From Deltaproteobacteria bacterium (GTDB lineage Bacteria > Desulfobacterota > Binatia > UBA9968 > JAJDTQ01), in NCBI GenBank assembly GCA_028818775.1, contig JAPPNE010000038.1, forward strand, positions 1-56,763: DNA of 56,763 bases. The letters are read 5' to 3'. Position 1 is the first letter of the stretch. Every line of letters starts with the position of its first letter. A program made the position numbers and the translations under genes. The notes below the pieces were generated by a model. The model worked only from the letters and a program-made list of their open reading frames with translations, was not told where the DNA came from and did not search any database. This document shows, one piece after another, positions 8,482 to 16,450 of this stretch.

Positions 8482-9216
8482 CTATTCGTAGTGTACCTCC
8501 ACCAGGAACAGGCCGCGGGCCGGGGCGGTGGCGCCGGCGACCTTGCGGTCACGGCTGCGGATCAGCGCGGGCAGATCGCCCGCCGCCCGCTCGCCCAGTC
8601 CCACCTCCACGAGCGTGCCGACGATGTTGCGCACCATGTGGCGCAGATAGCCCGTGGCCTCGATGCGGTAGACCCAGTGGTCTTCCCATGGGAACAGCGC
8701 GTTGTGGTAGACGCGCCGCACCGGCGTGGCCGCGCCGCAACCGGCGGCCCGGAACGACGAGAAGTCGTGCTCTCCTTCCAACGCCGGGAGCGCGGCGCGC
8801 ATGGCGTCCACGTCCAACGGCCGCATCACGTGCCACGCGTAGCGGTCGTGGAACACCGACCGCCAAGGGTGGTTCCAAAGCCGGTACTCGTAGACGCGCC
8901 GGCGCGCGTCCCGGCGGGCTTCGAAGGACGGAGACTCCTCCTCCACCGCCTTGACCGTGATATCATCCGGGGTAAGCGCGTTGAGGCTCCGCCGGAGCCG
9001 CCCCAGGTCCCGGTCGTCGGGACAGGAGAAGTTCGCCACCTGGCCCAGCGCGTGCACGCCGGCGTCGGTGCGCCCGGAACCGTGGATGCGCACGGGCTCC
9101 TTGAGCAGCACCGCCAGCGCCTCCTCCAGCGCGCCCTGGACCGTCGGCCCCTCGGGCTGGAGTTGCCATCCCCGGTAGCGGGTGCCGTCGTATTCGAGGG
9201 TCAGTCGAACGTTCAT
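8482..9216 (-). CDS. truA: tRNA pseudouridine synthase A
   Basis: A 244-residue TruA, which makes pseudouridine at positions 38-40 of the tRNA anticodon stem-loop. The catalytic aspartate is D51 in GSGRTDAGVHALGQV. The N-terminus MNVRLTLEYDGTRYRGWQLQ matches the family, which fixes the start at 9216. A frame open to 9333 only adds translated repeat sequence (WIPASAGMTD) and is rejected. Length is normal (about 245-270). The neighbour order asd-truA is common in deltaproteobacterial-type genomes. Repeats flank the gene on both sides. Confidence 0.95.
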   Translation of the reverse strand: MNVRLTLEYDGTRYRGWQLQPEGPTVQGALEEALAVLLKEPVRIHGSGRTDAGVHALGQVANFSCPDDRDLGRLRRSLNALTPDDITVKAVEEESPSFEARRDARRRVYEYRLWNHPWRSVFHDRYAWHVMRPLDVDAMRAALPALEGEHDFSSFRAAGCGAATPVRRVYHNALFPWEDHWVYRIEATGYLRHMVRNIVGTLVEVGLGERAAGDLPALIRSRDRKVAGATAPARGLFLVEVHYE

Positions 9217-9247
9217 GGGTAGACACCACCCCCGAGCAAGCCTATCC

Positions 9248-9409
9248 GTCATTCCCGCGGAAGCGGGAATCCAGGGGCGGTGGCGGGGCACTACAGCGGC
9301 GTTTCCCCACCTCCCCCGCCTGGATTCCCGCATTCGCGGGAATGACGTTTCAGGAGATTGTTGCCTTTCTCAGATGGGGTTTGACACAGCCTGTTTCGCG
9401 GGAATGACG
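9248..9409. repeat. GTCATTCCCGCG...GCGGGAATCC repeats (two full copies in inversion plus a fragment)
   Basis: A 28-29-bp unit at 9248-9275 (GTCATTCCCGCGGAAGCGGG...) recurs inverted at 9319-9347 and as a partial copy at 9395-9409 (TTCGCGGGAATGACG). Each unit has a short palindromic core ATTCCCGCG-N-CGCGGGAAT, like the dRS3 type of dispersed repeat described in Neisseria and seen in many proteobacteria. The block fills the gap between asd and truA, which otherwise holds nothing I can support. Confidence 0.85.
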
Positions 9410-9427
9410 AATTCGGAGACGGCGGGA

Positions 9428-10462
9428 TCAGTGGTAGTCGCGGATCAGGATCTCGGCGATCTGGACGGCGTTGAGGGCGGCGCCCTTGCGCAGGTTGTCG
9501 GCCACGACCCAGAGGTTGATGCCGTTGTCGACGGAGTCGTCCTCGCGGATGCGCCCCACGCAGGTGGCGTCCTTGCCGGCGGCCTCGGTGGCCAGCGGGT
9601 ACTCGTTGGCCTGGAGATCGTCCTGCAGCAGCACGCCGGGCGCCTCCTTGAGAAGCGCGCGCGCGTCGCCGGCGGTCAGCTTGGTGCGGGTCTCGACGTT
9701 GATGGATTCCGAGTGGCTGCAAAAGACGGGTACGCGCACGGCCGTGACGCTGATGCGAATGTCCGGGTCGTCCAGGATCTTGCGCGTCTCCTGGATCATT
9801 TTCAGCTCTTCCTTGGTGTGGCCGCCGGGGAGGAACGTATCGATGTGCGGAATACAGTTGAACGCGATCTGGTGCGGGAACTTCTCGCATTCCACGTCCT
9901 TGCCGTTGAACAGCGCCGCGGTCTGCCTGCCGAGTTCTTCCATGGCCTGGCGCCCGGCGCCGGACACCGACTGGTAGGTGGACACGACGATGCGGCTGAT
10001 GCCCGCCACGTCGTACAGCGGCTTCAGCGCCACCACCATCTGGATGGTGGAGCAGTTGGGGTTGGCGATGATGCCGCGCTGGACGTGGTCGGCGATCTTC
10101 TCCGGGTTGACCTCCGGCACCACCAACGGGACGTCGTCCTCCATGCGGAAGCAACTGGTGTTGTCGATGACCACCGCGCCCTCGTCCACCGCCGCCTGCG
10201 CGTAGCGCGCGCTCACGGACCCGCCGGCGGAGAACAGCGCGATGTCGATGTCGTCGAAGGAGTCCTCGTCCAGCACCTCCACCAGGATCTGCCGGCCGCA
10301 AAAGTCGAGGCGCTGCCCCGCCGAGCGCTCGGATGCCAGCAGCCGCAGGGTATCCACCGGGAACTGCCGCTCCTCAAGGATCTTGCGCATTTCCTCGCCC
10401 ACCGCGCCGGTGGCTCCCACCACCGCCACGTTGTACGTGTCCTTGTCCTTGAAAGCGCCCAT
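9428..10462 (-). CDS. asd: Aspartate-semialdehyde dehydrogenase
   Basis: A 344-residue Asd, which reduces aspartyl phosphate to aspartate semialdehyde with NADPH, feeding lysine, diaminopimelate, threonine and methionine synthesis. The nucleotide-binding GATGAVGEEM (about 17-26) and the catalytic cysteine C137 in ANPNCSTIQMV are present. Start at 10462 is chosen because a GGGAGAG Shine-Dalgarno precedes it; a longer frame up to 10579 encodes only repeat sequence (RPEPFDKLRTGSSAKSKD). Its upstream gap to leuB is filled by a repeat. No clear promoter is seen, although transcription from leuB through the repeat or from within it is possible. Confidence 0.95.
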   Translation of the reverse strand: MGAFKDKDTYNVAVVGATGAVGEEMRKILEERQFPVDTLRLLASERSAGQRLDFCGRQILVEVLDEDSFDDIDIALFSAGGSVSARYAQAAVDEGAVVIDNTSCFRMEDDVPLVVPEVNPEKIADHVQRGIIANPNCSTIQMVVALKPLYDVAGISRIVVSTYQSVSGAGRQAMEELGRQTAALFNGKDVECEKFPHQIAFNCIPHIDTFLPGGHTKEELKMIQETRKILDDPDIRISVTAVRVPVFCSHSESINVETRTKLTAGDARALLKEAPGVLLQDDLQANEYPLATEAAGKDATCVGRIREDDSVDNGINLWVVADNLRKGAALNAVQIAEILIRDYH

Positions 10463-10512
10463 GTCTCTCCCTTGCCTGAAACTTTCGGGCTCCGGGCTGC
10501 CTCCACAAGAAC

Positions 10513-10633
10513 TGGCGTCCTTCGACTTCGCCGAGGAGCCTGTCCTGAGCTTGTCGAAGGGCTCAGGACGAACGGGCAATGGATCCTACAACCGTTCGTC
10601 CTGAGCGTAGCGAAGCGAAGTCGAAGGACGCCA
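10513..10633. repeat. GTCCTTCGACTTCGC family inverted repeat, copy B (composite)
   Basis: The left part (10513-10575) and right part (10590-10633) share the arms of copy A, but the left arm carries an inserted segment containing GAGCCTGTCCTGAGC and TTGTCGAAGGG, itself another common dispersed motif. The centre is only about 14 bp. It fills the space between leuB and asd. Confidence 0.85.
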
Positions 10634-10635
10634 AC

Positions 10636-11730
10636 TTACGCCGCCCGGCTCGCCTCGATCTCCCGGCGCACCCGCTCGCCCATCTCCTTGCAGCCCACCA
10701 CCGCGGCCTCGCCCTCGGCGATGTCGAGCGTGCGGCAACCCGTCTCCAGCACCCGTTCCACCGCCTGCTCGATGCAGTCGGCGGCGGCGCCCTGGTCGAA
10801 GGAGTGGCGCAACATCAGCGCCACGGTGAGGATGGTGGCCAGCGGGTTGGCCTTGTCCTGCCCGGCGATGTCCGGCGCGCTGCCGTGCACCGGCTCGTAC
10901 ATGCCCACCTTGCCGCCGAGGCTCGCCGACGGCAGCATGCCGATGGAACCGGTGAGCATGGCGGCCTCGTCGCTCAGGATGTCGCCGAACATGTTCGTGG
11001 TGACGATGACGTCGAACTGCCGGGGATCGCGGATGAGCTGCATGGCGCAATTGTCCACGAGCACGTGCTCCAGCTCCACGTCGCCGTAGCCCTCCTCGTC
11101 GCGCACGCGCGTCACGACCTTGCGCCACAGCTCGGTGGACTCCAACACGTTGGCCTTGTCCACCGAAGTCACCCGGCCGCGGCGCCGGCGCGCCGCGTCG
11201 AAGGCCACCCGCGCGATGCGTTCGATCTCCGGCGTGGTGTAGACCAGGGTGTTGACCCCGCGCTCGCTGCCGTCGGGCTCCTTCGTGACGCCCTTGGGCT
11301 GCCCGAAATAGATGCCCCCGGTCAGCTCCCGCACCACCACGAGGTCCGTGCCTTCCACCACCTCGGGCTTGAGCGTCGAGGCCCGCGCCAGCGGCGCGAA
11401 CAGTTTCACCGGCCGCAGGTTGGCGAACAACCCCAGTTCCTGGCGCAGCGCCAGCAGCGCCCGTTCCGGCCGGATGGAGTAGTCGAGTCCGTCCCACTTG
11501 GGTCCGCCCATGGCACCCAGCACCACCGCGTCGGCGGACTTGGCCAGAGCCAGCACCTCGTCGGTCAGGGGCTTGCCGTGGGCGTCGATGGACGCACCCC
11601 CCACCAGTCCTTCTTCCACCTCGACGGTGAATCCGAAGATGTCGCCTGCCTGGCGCAGCACCGTCATCGCCTCGGCCACCACTTCCGGGCCGATGCCGTC
11701 GCCCGGAAGCACCGCTACCTTGTGACTCAT
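10636..11730 (-). CDS. leuB: 3-isopropylmalate dehydrogenase
   Basis: A 364-residue LeuB, the NAD-dependent oxidative decarboxylation step of leucine synthesis. The N-terminus [18 protein letters not shown] and the dehydrogenase signature region [17 protein letters not shown] (about 243-259) are intact. The ATG at 11730 overlaps the leuA stop by 4 bp (ATGA), which fixes the start and indicates translational coupling. A longer upstream frame is the leuA coding region in another frame. It ends only 3 bp before repeat copy B. Confidence 0.96.
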   Translation of the reverse strand: MSHKVAVLPGDGIGPEVVAEAMTVLRQAGDIFGFTVEVEEGLVGGASIDAHGKPLTDEVLALAKSADAVVLGAMGGPKWDGLDYSIRPERALLALRQELGLFANLRPVKLFAPLARASTLKPEVVEGTDLVVVRELTGGIYFGQPKGVTKEPDGSERGVNTLVYTTPEIERIARVAFDAARRRRGRVTSVDKANVLESTELWRKVVTRVRDEEGYGDVELEHVLVDNCAMQLIRDPRQFDVIVTTNMFGDILSDEAAMLTGSIGMLPSASLGGKVGMYEPVHGSAPDIAGQDKANPLATILTVALMLRHSFDQGAAADCIEQAVERVLETGCRTLDIAEGEAAVVGCKEMGERVRREIEASRAA

Positions 11731-13283
11731 GGACCCCCCTCGACTGAAGCCTGGCGATGACGCTTGCGGTACTCGAGGCGGTTCAACGCGTTCACGTACG
11801 CCAGCGCGCTCGCCATGATGATATCCGTGTGGGAACCTTTCCCGGAGATGTTGATGTCCTTTTCCTGGAGCATGCACGACACCTCGCCCTGGGCGTCGGT
11901 GCCGCCGGTGACACTGGAAACCGAGTAGCGCCGCAGCTCGGCGCGGCTGCCGGAGATCTTGGCGATGGCTTTATAGCACGCATCCACCACCCCGTCACCC
12001 GTGTCGTGGGCCATCTTCTCTTCGCCGTCCACGCGCATGCGCACGGTGGCCGACGGCACCGCGGCCGAGCTCGACGCGATGTTCATGTACACCAGCTCGT
12101 AGCGGTCCGGCTGGCTCGGGATGCGCAGCACCTCGTCCGCCACCAGCGCCTCGATGTCCTCGTCGAAGACCTCTTTCTTCTTGTCCGCCAGCTCCTTGAA
12201 GCGCTCGAAGGCACGGTTGATCTCATCCTTGTTGAGGGAGAAGCCGAGCTGCTGCAGCCGCTCGCCGAAGGCGTGGCGGCCGGAATGCTTGCCCATCACC
12301 AGCCGGTTGCCCGTAATGCCGACGGTCTCGGGCTTCATGATCTCGTAGTTGAGCTTGTGCTTGAGCACGCCGTCCTGGTGGATACCGGCCTCGTGGGCAA
12401 AAGCGTTGTCGCCCACGATGGGCTTGTTGAGCGGCACCGTGATGCCCGTGACCTGGGAGAGCAGGCGCGACGTCGGGTAGATCTGCTCGGTGTGGATGCG
12501 CGTGTCGAGACCGAACACCGGCTGGCGTGTCTTGAGCGCCATGACCACCTCTTCCAGCGAGGTGTTGCCGGCGCGCTCGCCGATGCCGTTCACCGTGCAC
12601 TCCACCTGGCGCGCGCCGTTGGCCACCGCGGCCAGCGAGTTGGCCACGGCCAGGCCCAGGTCGTTGTGACAGTGGGCGCTCCATGTGACCTTGTCCGACC
12701 CTTCGGTGTTCTCGATCAGGTAGCGCACCAGTTCGCCGAACTCCGACGGGATCGCGTAGCCCGTGGTGTCGGGAATGTTGAGGGTCTTGGCGCCCGCGCG
12801 GATGGCCTCGCTGAACACCTCCACCAGGAAGTCCCGGTCGCTCCGAGAGGCGTCCTCGGCCGAGAACTCGACGTAGTCGAGGTAACGCCGGGCATGGGCC
12901 ACCGCCGTGCCCACCGATTCCATGACCTCGTCGCGGGACATGCGCAGCTTGTGCTTCATGTGGATGTCGGAGGTGGCGATGAAGGTATGGAGGCCGGGCT
13001 TGCGCGCCCCGTCCACCGCCTTGGCCGCCTTGCGGATGTCGCCGAGCTGCGCCCGCGCCAAGCTCAGCACGATGGGCCGCTTGACCGCCTTGCACACCTG
13101 CACCACGGACTCGAAGTCCCCGGGCGAGGACGCGGCGAAGCCCGCCTCGATGACGTCCACTCCCAGCTTGTCGAGTTGACGCGCGATGAGGACCTTCTCG
13201 TCGATGTTCATGCTCGCCCCGGGCGACTGCTCGCCGTCCCTCAGGGTCGTGTCGAAAATGTTGACAACGTTGTTGGCGCCCAT
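11727..13283 (-). CDS. leuA: 2-isopropylmalate synthase
   Basis: A 518-residue full-length LeuA, the first committed enzyme of leucine synthesis. The HMGL-like catalytic barrel begins [16 protein letters not shown] (about 10-25) and contains [17 protein letters not shown] (about 205-221). The C-terminal leucine-sensing regulatory domain is present ([11 protein letters not shown], then [19 protein letters not shown] near the end), so feedback inhibition by leucine is expected. Start at 13283 has a strong Shine-Dalgarno GAGGAGG 6 bases upstream; an in-frame ATG 5 codons earlier overlaps that site. The U-run of an intrinsic terminator touches this Shine-Dalgarno. Confidence 0.96.
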   Translation of the reverse strand: MGANNVVNIFDTTLRDGEQSPGASMNIDEKVLIARQLDKLGVDVIEAGFAASSPGDFESVVQVCKAVKRPIVLSLARAQLGDIRKAAKAVDGARKPGLHTFIATSDIHMKHKLRMSRDEVMESVGTAVAHARRYLDYVEFSAEDASRSDRDFLVEVFSEAIRAGAKTLNIPDTTGYAIPSEFGELVRYLIENTEGSDKVTWSAHCHNDLGLAVANSLAAVANGARQVECTVNGIGERAGNTSLEEVVMALKTRQPVFGLDTRIHTEQIYPTSRLLSQVTGITVPLNKPIVGDNAFAHEAGIHQDGVLKHKLNYEIMKPETVGITGNRLVMGKHSGRHAFGERLQQLGFSLNKDEINRAFERFKELADKKKEVFDEDIEALVADEVLRIPSQPDRYELVYMNIASSSAAVPSATVRMRVDGEEKMAHDTGDGVVDACYKAIAKISGSRAELRRYSVSSVTGGTDAQGEVSCMLQEKDINISGKGSHTDIIMASALAYVNALNRLEYRKRHRQASVEGGP

Positions 13284-13296
13284 GGTCTTCCTCCTC

Positions 13297-13327
13297 AAAA
13301 AAAAACTCCCGCGGAGGGCGGGAGTTT
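13297..13327 (-). terminator. Intrinsic terminator or attenuator just upstream of leuA
   Basis: On the minus strand a 10-bp perfect stem AAACTCCCGC/GCGGGAGTTT with a 5-base loop CCTCC is followed by nine T. It lies 28 bases after the pssA stop and the T-run touches the leuA Shine-Dalgarno GAGGAGG (13296-13290). There is no room for a promoter between the terminator and leuA, so leuA must be reached by read-through, which suggests attenuation. The loop CCTCC is complementary to GGAGG of that Shine-Dalgarno. Confidence 0.8.
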
Positions 13328-13355
13328 CGGTGATGCAAGCTGGGATTCGCTCATT

Positions 13356-14219
13356 TCAGGCTTGTACGAGTACCTGCGTCTCCCTCCGTCGCTTCCGCAC
13401 GGCGAGTAACCATAGTAAGGGGCCCGATAACGTGTACAGCAACAACGCTACAAACAGCACGATCTGCCACATAGCGATGGTAAGTATAACGACTGCCAAC
13501 GCGGAAAGCAACAACCAAATGGTGCTGCGCCTCTTGAAGTGGTGCTGCTTCGGGCTCAGGTAGCGGAAGTTGCTGACCATCAGGGCCGCCAACACGCAGG
13601 TGACGACGGTGAAGACCACCGGCTTGCCGGCGGCGCCGTCGAGCCCCAGCATCAGGAAGATGAACAGCGTGGCGGCGATCATGGCGGCGGCCGCGGGGAT
13701 GGGCAGGCCTGTGAAGTAGCTCTTCTCCGCGGTCAGGGTCTGCACGTTGAAACGCGCCAGCCGCAACGCGCCGCACACGGCGAACAGCGCCGGCGCGAGG
13801 CCGCCCCAGGGACCCCAGGACTGCAGGGCGAACACGTACACCAGCACCGCTGGAGCCACGCCGAACGAAACCACGTCCGCCAGCGAGTCGAACTCGACGC
13901 CGAACTGGCTGGTGGTGTGGGTGAGGCGCGCGACCGCGCCGTCGACCCCGTCCAGCACGTGCGCCGCCAGGATCCACAGGGCTGCCTGGGGGTACTCCCC
14001 TCCGATGGCAAAGAAGATGGCGAACACGCCGCAGACGAGATTGCCCGCGGTGAACAGGCTCGGCAGCAGGAAGATTCCCCGCCGCAGCCGGGTGGACGGC
14101 CCCCGGCGCTTGAGCCGGCGGCGTTGCATCTTCCCGCGGGGGATCAACCCGACTTTCCGGAGCGGCGTTTCCCTCTTCTCGGCGGTGTTCTTGGAACTCT
14201 CCATGCCATTCACGGTCAA
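13356..14219 (-). CDS. pssA: CDP-diacylglycerol-serine O-phosphatidyltransferase
   Basis: A 287-residue integral membrane enzyme that makes phosphatidylserine from CDP-diacylglycerol and serine. The CDP-alcohol phosphotransferase signature is complete: DGVDGAVAR, then FGVEFDSLAD (about 87-110), supplying the metal-binding aspartates. Some eight hydrophobic segments follow. The N-terminus carries about 45 basic residues before the first membrane helix (KMQRRRLKRRG). Its ATG overlaps the psd stop by 4 bp. The C-terminus is leucine-rich. The product is decarboxylated by the upstream-encoded Psd to phosphatidylethanolamine. Confidence 0.93.
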   Translation of the reverse strand: MTVNGMESSKNTAEKRETPLRKVGLIPRGKMQRRRLKRRGPSTRLRRGIFLLPSLFTAGNLVCGVFAIFFAIGGEYPQAALWILAAHVLDGVDGAVARLTHTTSQFGVEFDSLADVVSFGVAPAVLVYVFALQSWGPWGGLAPALFAVCGALRLARFNVQTLTAEKSYFTGLPIPAAAAMIAATLFIFLMLGLDGAAGKPVVFTVVTCVLAALMVSNFRYLSPKQHHFKRRSTIWLLLSALAVVILTIAMWQIVLFVALLLYTLSGPLLWLLAVRKRRRETQVLVQA

Positions 14220-14854
14220 AGCCGCGCGACGATGGTCTCGCCGCCGCGAACGCGCTCGCCGGGCCGCACCACGACCGTGGCGTCCGCGGGCAGGTGAAGG
14301 TCCACGCGCGAGCCGAACATGATCATGCCAAAACGCTGGCCCCGTTGCAACGAATCGCCGCGTCCGACGTCGCAGACGATGCGGCGCGCGAGAAAGCCGG
14401 CGATCTGCACCACGCGGACGGTCCTGCCCGAGGCATCCGTCAACTCGACCGCGTTGCGCTCGTTCTCCTCCGATGCCTTGCCCTTGTACGCGGCCAGGAA
14501 ACGGCCCGCTTGGTAGCGAATGTCCGCCACCCGTGCGTCCAACGGCGCGCGATTGATATGCACGTCGAGAGGCGAGAGAAAGATACTGACCCTGCGGCCA
14601 CGGGGGTGCGCACCGTCGTCGTCGACTTCCACGACCTTGCCGTCGGCGGGGGAAACCACCAGCCCTTCACCGCCGGGCGCTACCCGCGCGGGGTCGCGAA
14701 AGAACCCCGCCACCGCCGCGGCCACCGCCAGCAGCGCCACCGCGGCCGCCGTCCAGCCTACGACAAAGGCCGCCGCCGCCAGGCCCAGGGCCGGAAAAAC
14801 GAACCGGTAGCCTTCTCGTGCGATTCCGATGGGAGTGTCCCCGCGCGGCGGCAC
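14216..14854 (-). CDS. psd: Phosphatidylserine decarboxylase, short form
   Basis: A protein of about 212 residues in the short (archaeal/deltaproteobacterial) Psd family. It converts phosphatidylserine to phosphatidylethanolamine with a pyruvoyl group made by self-cleavage. The cleavage motif is seen as FGSRVDLHLP, with the GS bond near residue 181. IAREGYRF near the start and FFRDPAR and SPADGKVV in the middle are typical. The start is uncertain: no ATG is available between the ilvC stop and the conserved region, so GTG at 14854 is chosen, without a clear Shine-Dalgarno; CTG at 14879 overlapping ilvC is an alternative. It is coupled by ATGA to pssA. Confidence 0.88.
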   Translation of the reverse strand: MPPRGDTPIGIAREGYRFVFPALGLAAAAFVVGWTAAAVALLAVAAAVAGFFRDPARVAPGGEGLVVSPADGKVVEVDDDGAHPRGRRVSIFLSPLDVHINRAPLDARVADIRYQAGRFLAAYKGKASEENERNAVELTDASGRTVRVVQIAGFLARRIVCDVGRGDSLQRGQRFGMIMFGSRVDLHLPADATVVVRPGERVRGGETIVARL

Positions 14855-14874
14855 CGCGCGCCAGGAACGCCGGA

Positions 14875-15891
14875 TCAGTTCCGGCTCTTGTCCACCAGCC
14901 GGTTCTCGGCCAGCCAGGGCATCATGGAGCGGAGTTGCTCGCCCACCTTCTCGATGGGATGGCTCCGGGAGGCCTGGCGCAGCTCGTTGAAGTTGGGCGA
15001 GCCGGAGCGGTGCTCGTTCATCCACTCGTCGGCGAACTTGCCGGACTGGATGTCCGCCAGAATCTCCTTCATGACCCTGCGCGTGCCGTCGTCGACGATG
15101 CGCTTCCCGCGCGTCAGATCGCCGTATTCCGCGGTGTTGCTGACGGAATAGCGCATGTTGGCCAGCCCGCCCTCGTAGATCAGGTCGACGATGAGCTTGA
15201 CCTCGTGGCAGCACTCGAAATACGCCATCTCGGGCGGGTAGCCCGCCTCCACCAGGGTCTCGTAGCCCGCCTGGATGAGCGCCGTGATGCCGCCGCACAA
15301 AACCGTCTGCTCGCCGAAGAGATCGGTTTCCGTCTCGTCCTTGAACGTGGTCTCGATGACCGCCGCGCGGGCGCCGCCGATGGCCGCGGCGTAGGCGAGG
15401 CCCACGTCGCGGGTGTCGCCGGACGGATCCTGCTGAATCGCCAGCAGGCACGGCACCCCCCGGCCGCGCTCGAACTCGCTGCGCACCAGGTGGCCGGGGC
15501 CCTTGGGCGCCACCATGAAGACGTTCACGTCGGCGGGCGGCACCACGCGCTTGAAGTGGATGTTGAAGCCGTGGCCGAAGGCCATGTAGTTGCCGGGCTT
15601 GAGGTTGGGCTGGATCACCTCCTGGTAGACGCCCCCTTGCAACTCGTCCGGCAACAGCACCATCACCACGTCCCCCGCCGCCGTCGCTTCCGCCGTCTCC
15701 ATCACCGTGAGACCCGCGTCCGCGGCCTTGGCCCAGGAGGCGCTGTCGCGCCGCAGACCCACCACCACGTCGACGCCGGAGTCGCGCAGGTTCGTGGCGT
15801 GCGCGTGTCCCTGGCTGCCGTAGCCGAGCACGGTGACCTTGCGGTCGCGGATCCGGCTCAGATCCGCGTCCTGGTCATAATAGACTTGCAT
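14875..15891 (-). CDS. ilvC: Ketol-acid reductoisomerase (NADP+)
   Basis: A 338-residue class I ketol-acid reductoisomerase, the second common step of valine, leucine and isoleucine synthesis. The Rossmann motif [17 protein letters not shown] (about 24-40) is followed by GLRRDSASW, where arginine and serines in the loop indicate NADPH preference. The C-terminal single-knot domain contains [19 protein letters not shown]. Length is typical for the short class. A Shine-Dalgarno AGGGAGG precedes the ATG. It follows ilvN by 52 bp. Confidence 0.97.
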   Translation of the reverse strand: MQVYYDQDADLSRIRDRKVTVLGYGSQGHAHATNLRDSGVDVVVGLRRDSASWAKAADAGLTVMETAEATAAGDVVMVLLPDELQGGVYQEVIQPNLKPGNYMAFGHGFNIHFKRVVPPADVNVFMVAPKGPGHLVRSEFERGRGVPCLLAIQQDPSGDTRDVGLAYAAAIGGARAAVIETTFKDETETDLFGEQTVLCGGITALIQAGYETLVEAGYPPEMAYFECCHEVKLIVDLIYEGGLANMRYSVSNTAEYGDLTRGKRIVDDGTRRVMKEILADIQSGKFADEWMNEHRSGSPNFNELRQASRSHPIEKVGEQLRSMMPWLAENRLVDKSRN

Positions 15892-15943
15892 GACGAACCT
15901 CCCTGGTTGGGGTAATGACGGAGAAGTGGACGGGCTCCACCCT

Positions 15944-16426
15944 TTACAGGGCGTCGCGCGCGATGGCGATCCGGCCGGTGCGGACGATCTCCTTGATGCC
16001 CATGGGCTTCAGGCGATCGATCACCGCCTGGATCTTGCCGGCGTCTCCCGACACCTCGAGCGTGTAGGTCTGCGGGGTCGAATCGACGATGTTGGCGCGG
16101 AAGATCTCCGCGATGCGGATGGCTTCGTCCCGCTGTTGTGCCTGCTTGGTGAGGATCTTGATGAGCGCCGTTTCCCGCTCGAGGTGATCCTCCTCGGTCA
16201 GGTCGACGACCTTGAGAACCTCGATGACCTTGTTGAGCTGCTTCATGATCTGCTCGATGATGACCTCGTCCCCCGAGGTCACCACCGTGATCATGGACAC
16301 CGTGGCGTCCGGCGTGGGCGCCACGGAAAGGCTTTCGATGTTGTAGCCACGAGCGCTGAACAGGCCCGCCACGCGCGCGAGCACACCCGGGTTGTTCTCG
16401 ACCAGGACCGAAATCACATGTTCCAT
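15944..16426 (-). CDS. ilvN: Acetolactate synthase small (regulatory) subunit
   Basis: A 160-residue regulatory subunit of acetohydroxyacid synthase. The N-terminal ACT domain begins [20 protein letters not shown] (about 3-22), with the GYNIESLSV strand, and binds valine for feedback control. The second domain (about 80-160) includes the [13 protein letters not shown] segment typical of IlvN/IlvH. It lies 24 bp after ilvB and forms the holoenzyme with it. The gene symbol could equally be given as ilvH. Confidence 0.95.
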   Translation of the reverse strand: MEHVISVLVENNPGVLARVAGLFSARGYNIESLSVAPTPDATVSMITVVTSGDEVIIEQIMKQLNKVIEVLKVVDLTEEDHLERETALIKILTKQAQQRDEAIRIAEIFRANIVDSTPQTYTLEVSGDAGKIQAVIDRLKPMGIKEIVRTGRIAIARDAL

Positions 16427-16450
16427 GCACGCAACCCTTACGCCGAACCC

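Noticed and set aside
9217-9333. N-terminal extension of TruA
   Set aside because: The additional residues (WIPASAGMT) are translated repeat; the conserved N-terminus begins at 9216.
9375-9380. TTGACA on the plus strand between asd and truA as a promoter
   Set aside because: No -10 at suitable spacing and no plus-strand gene downstream.
10463-10579. N-terminal extension of Asd
   Set aside because: The added residues are translated repeat copy B; the ribosome site supports 10462.
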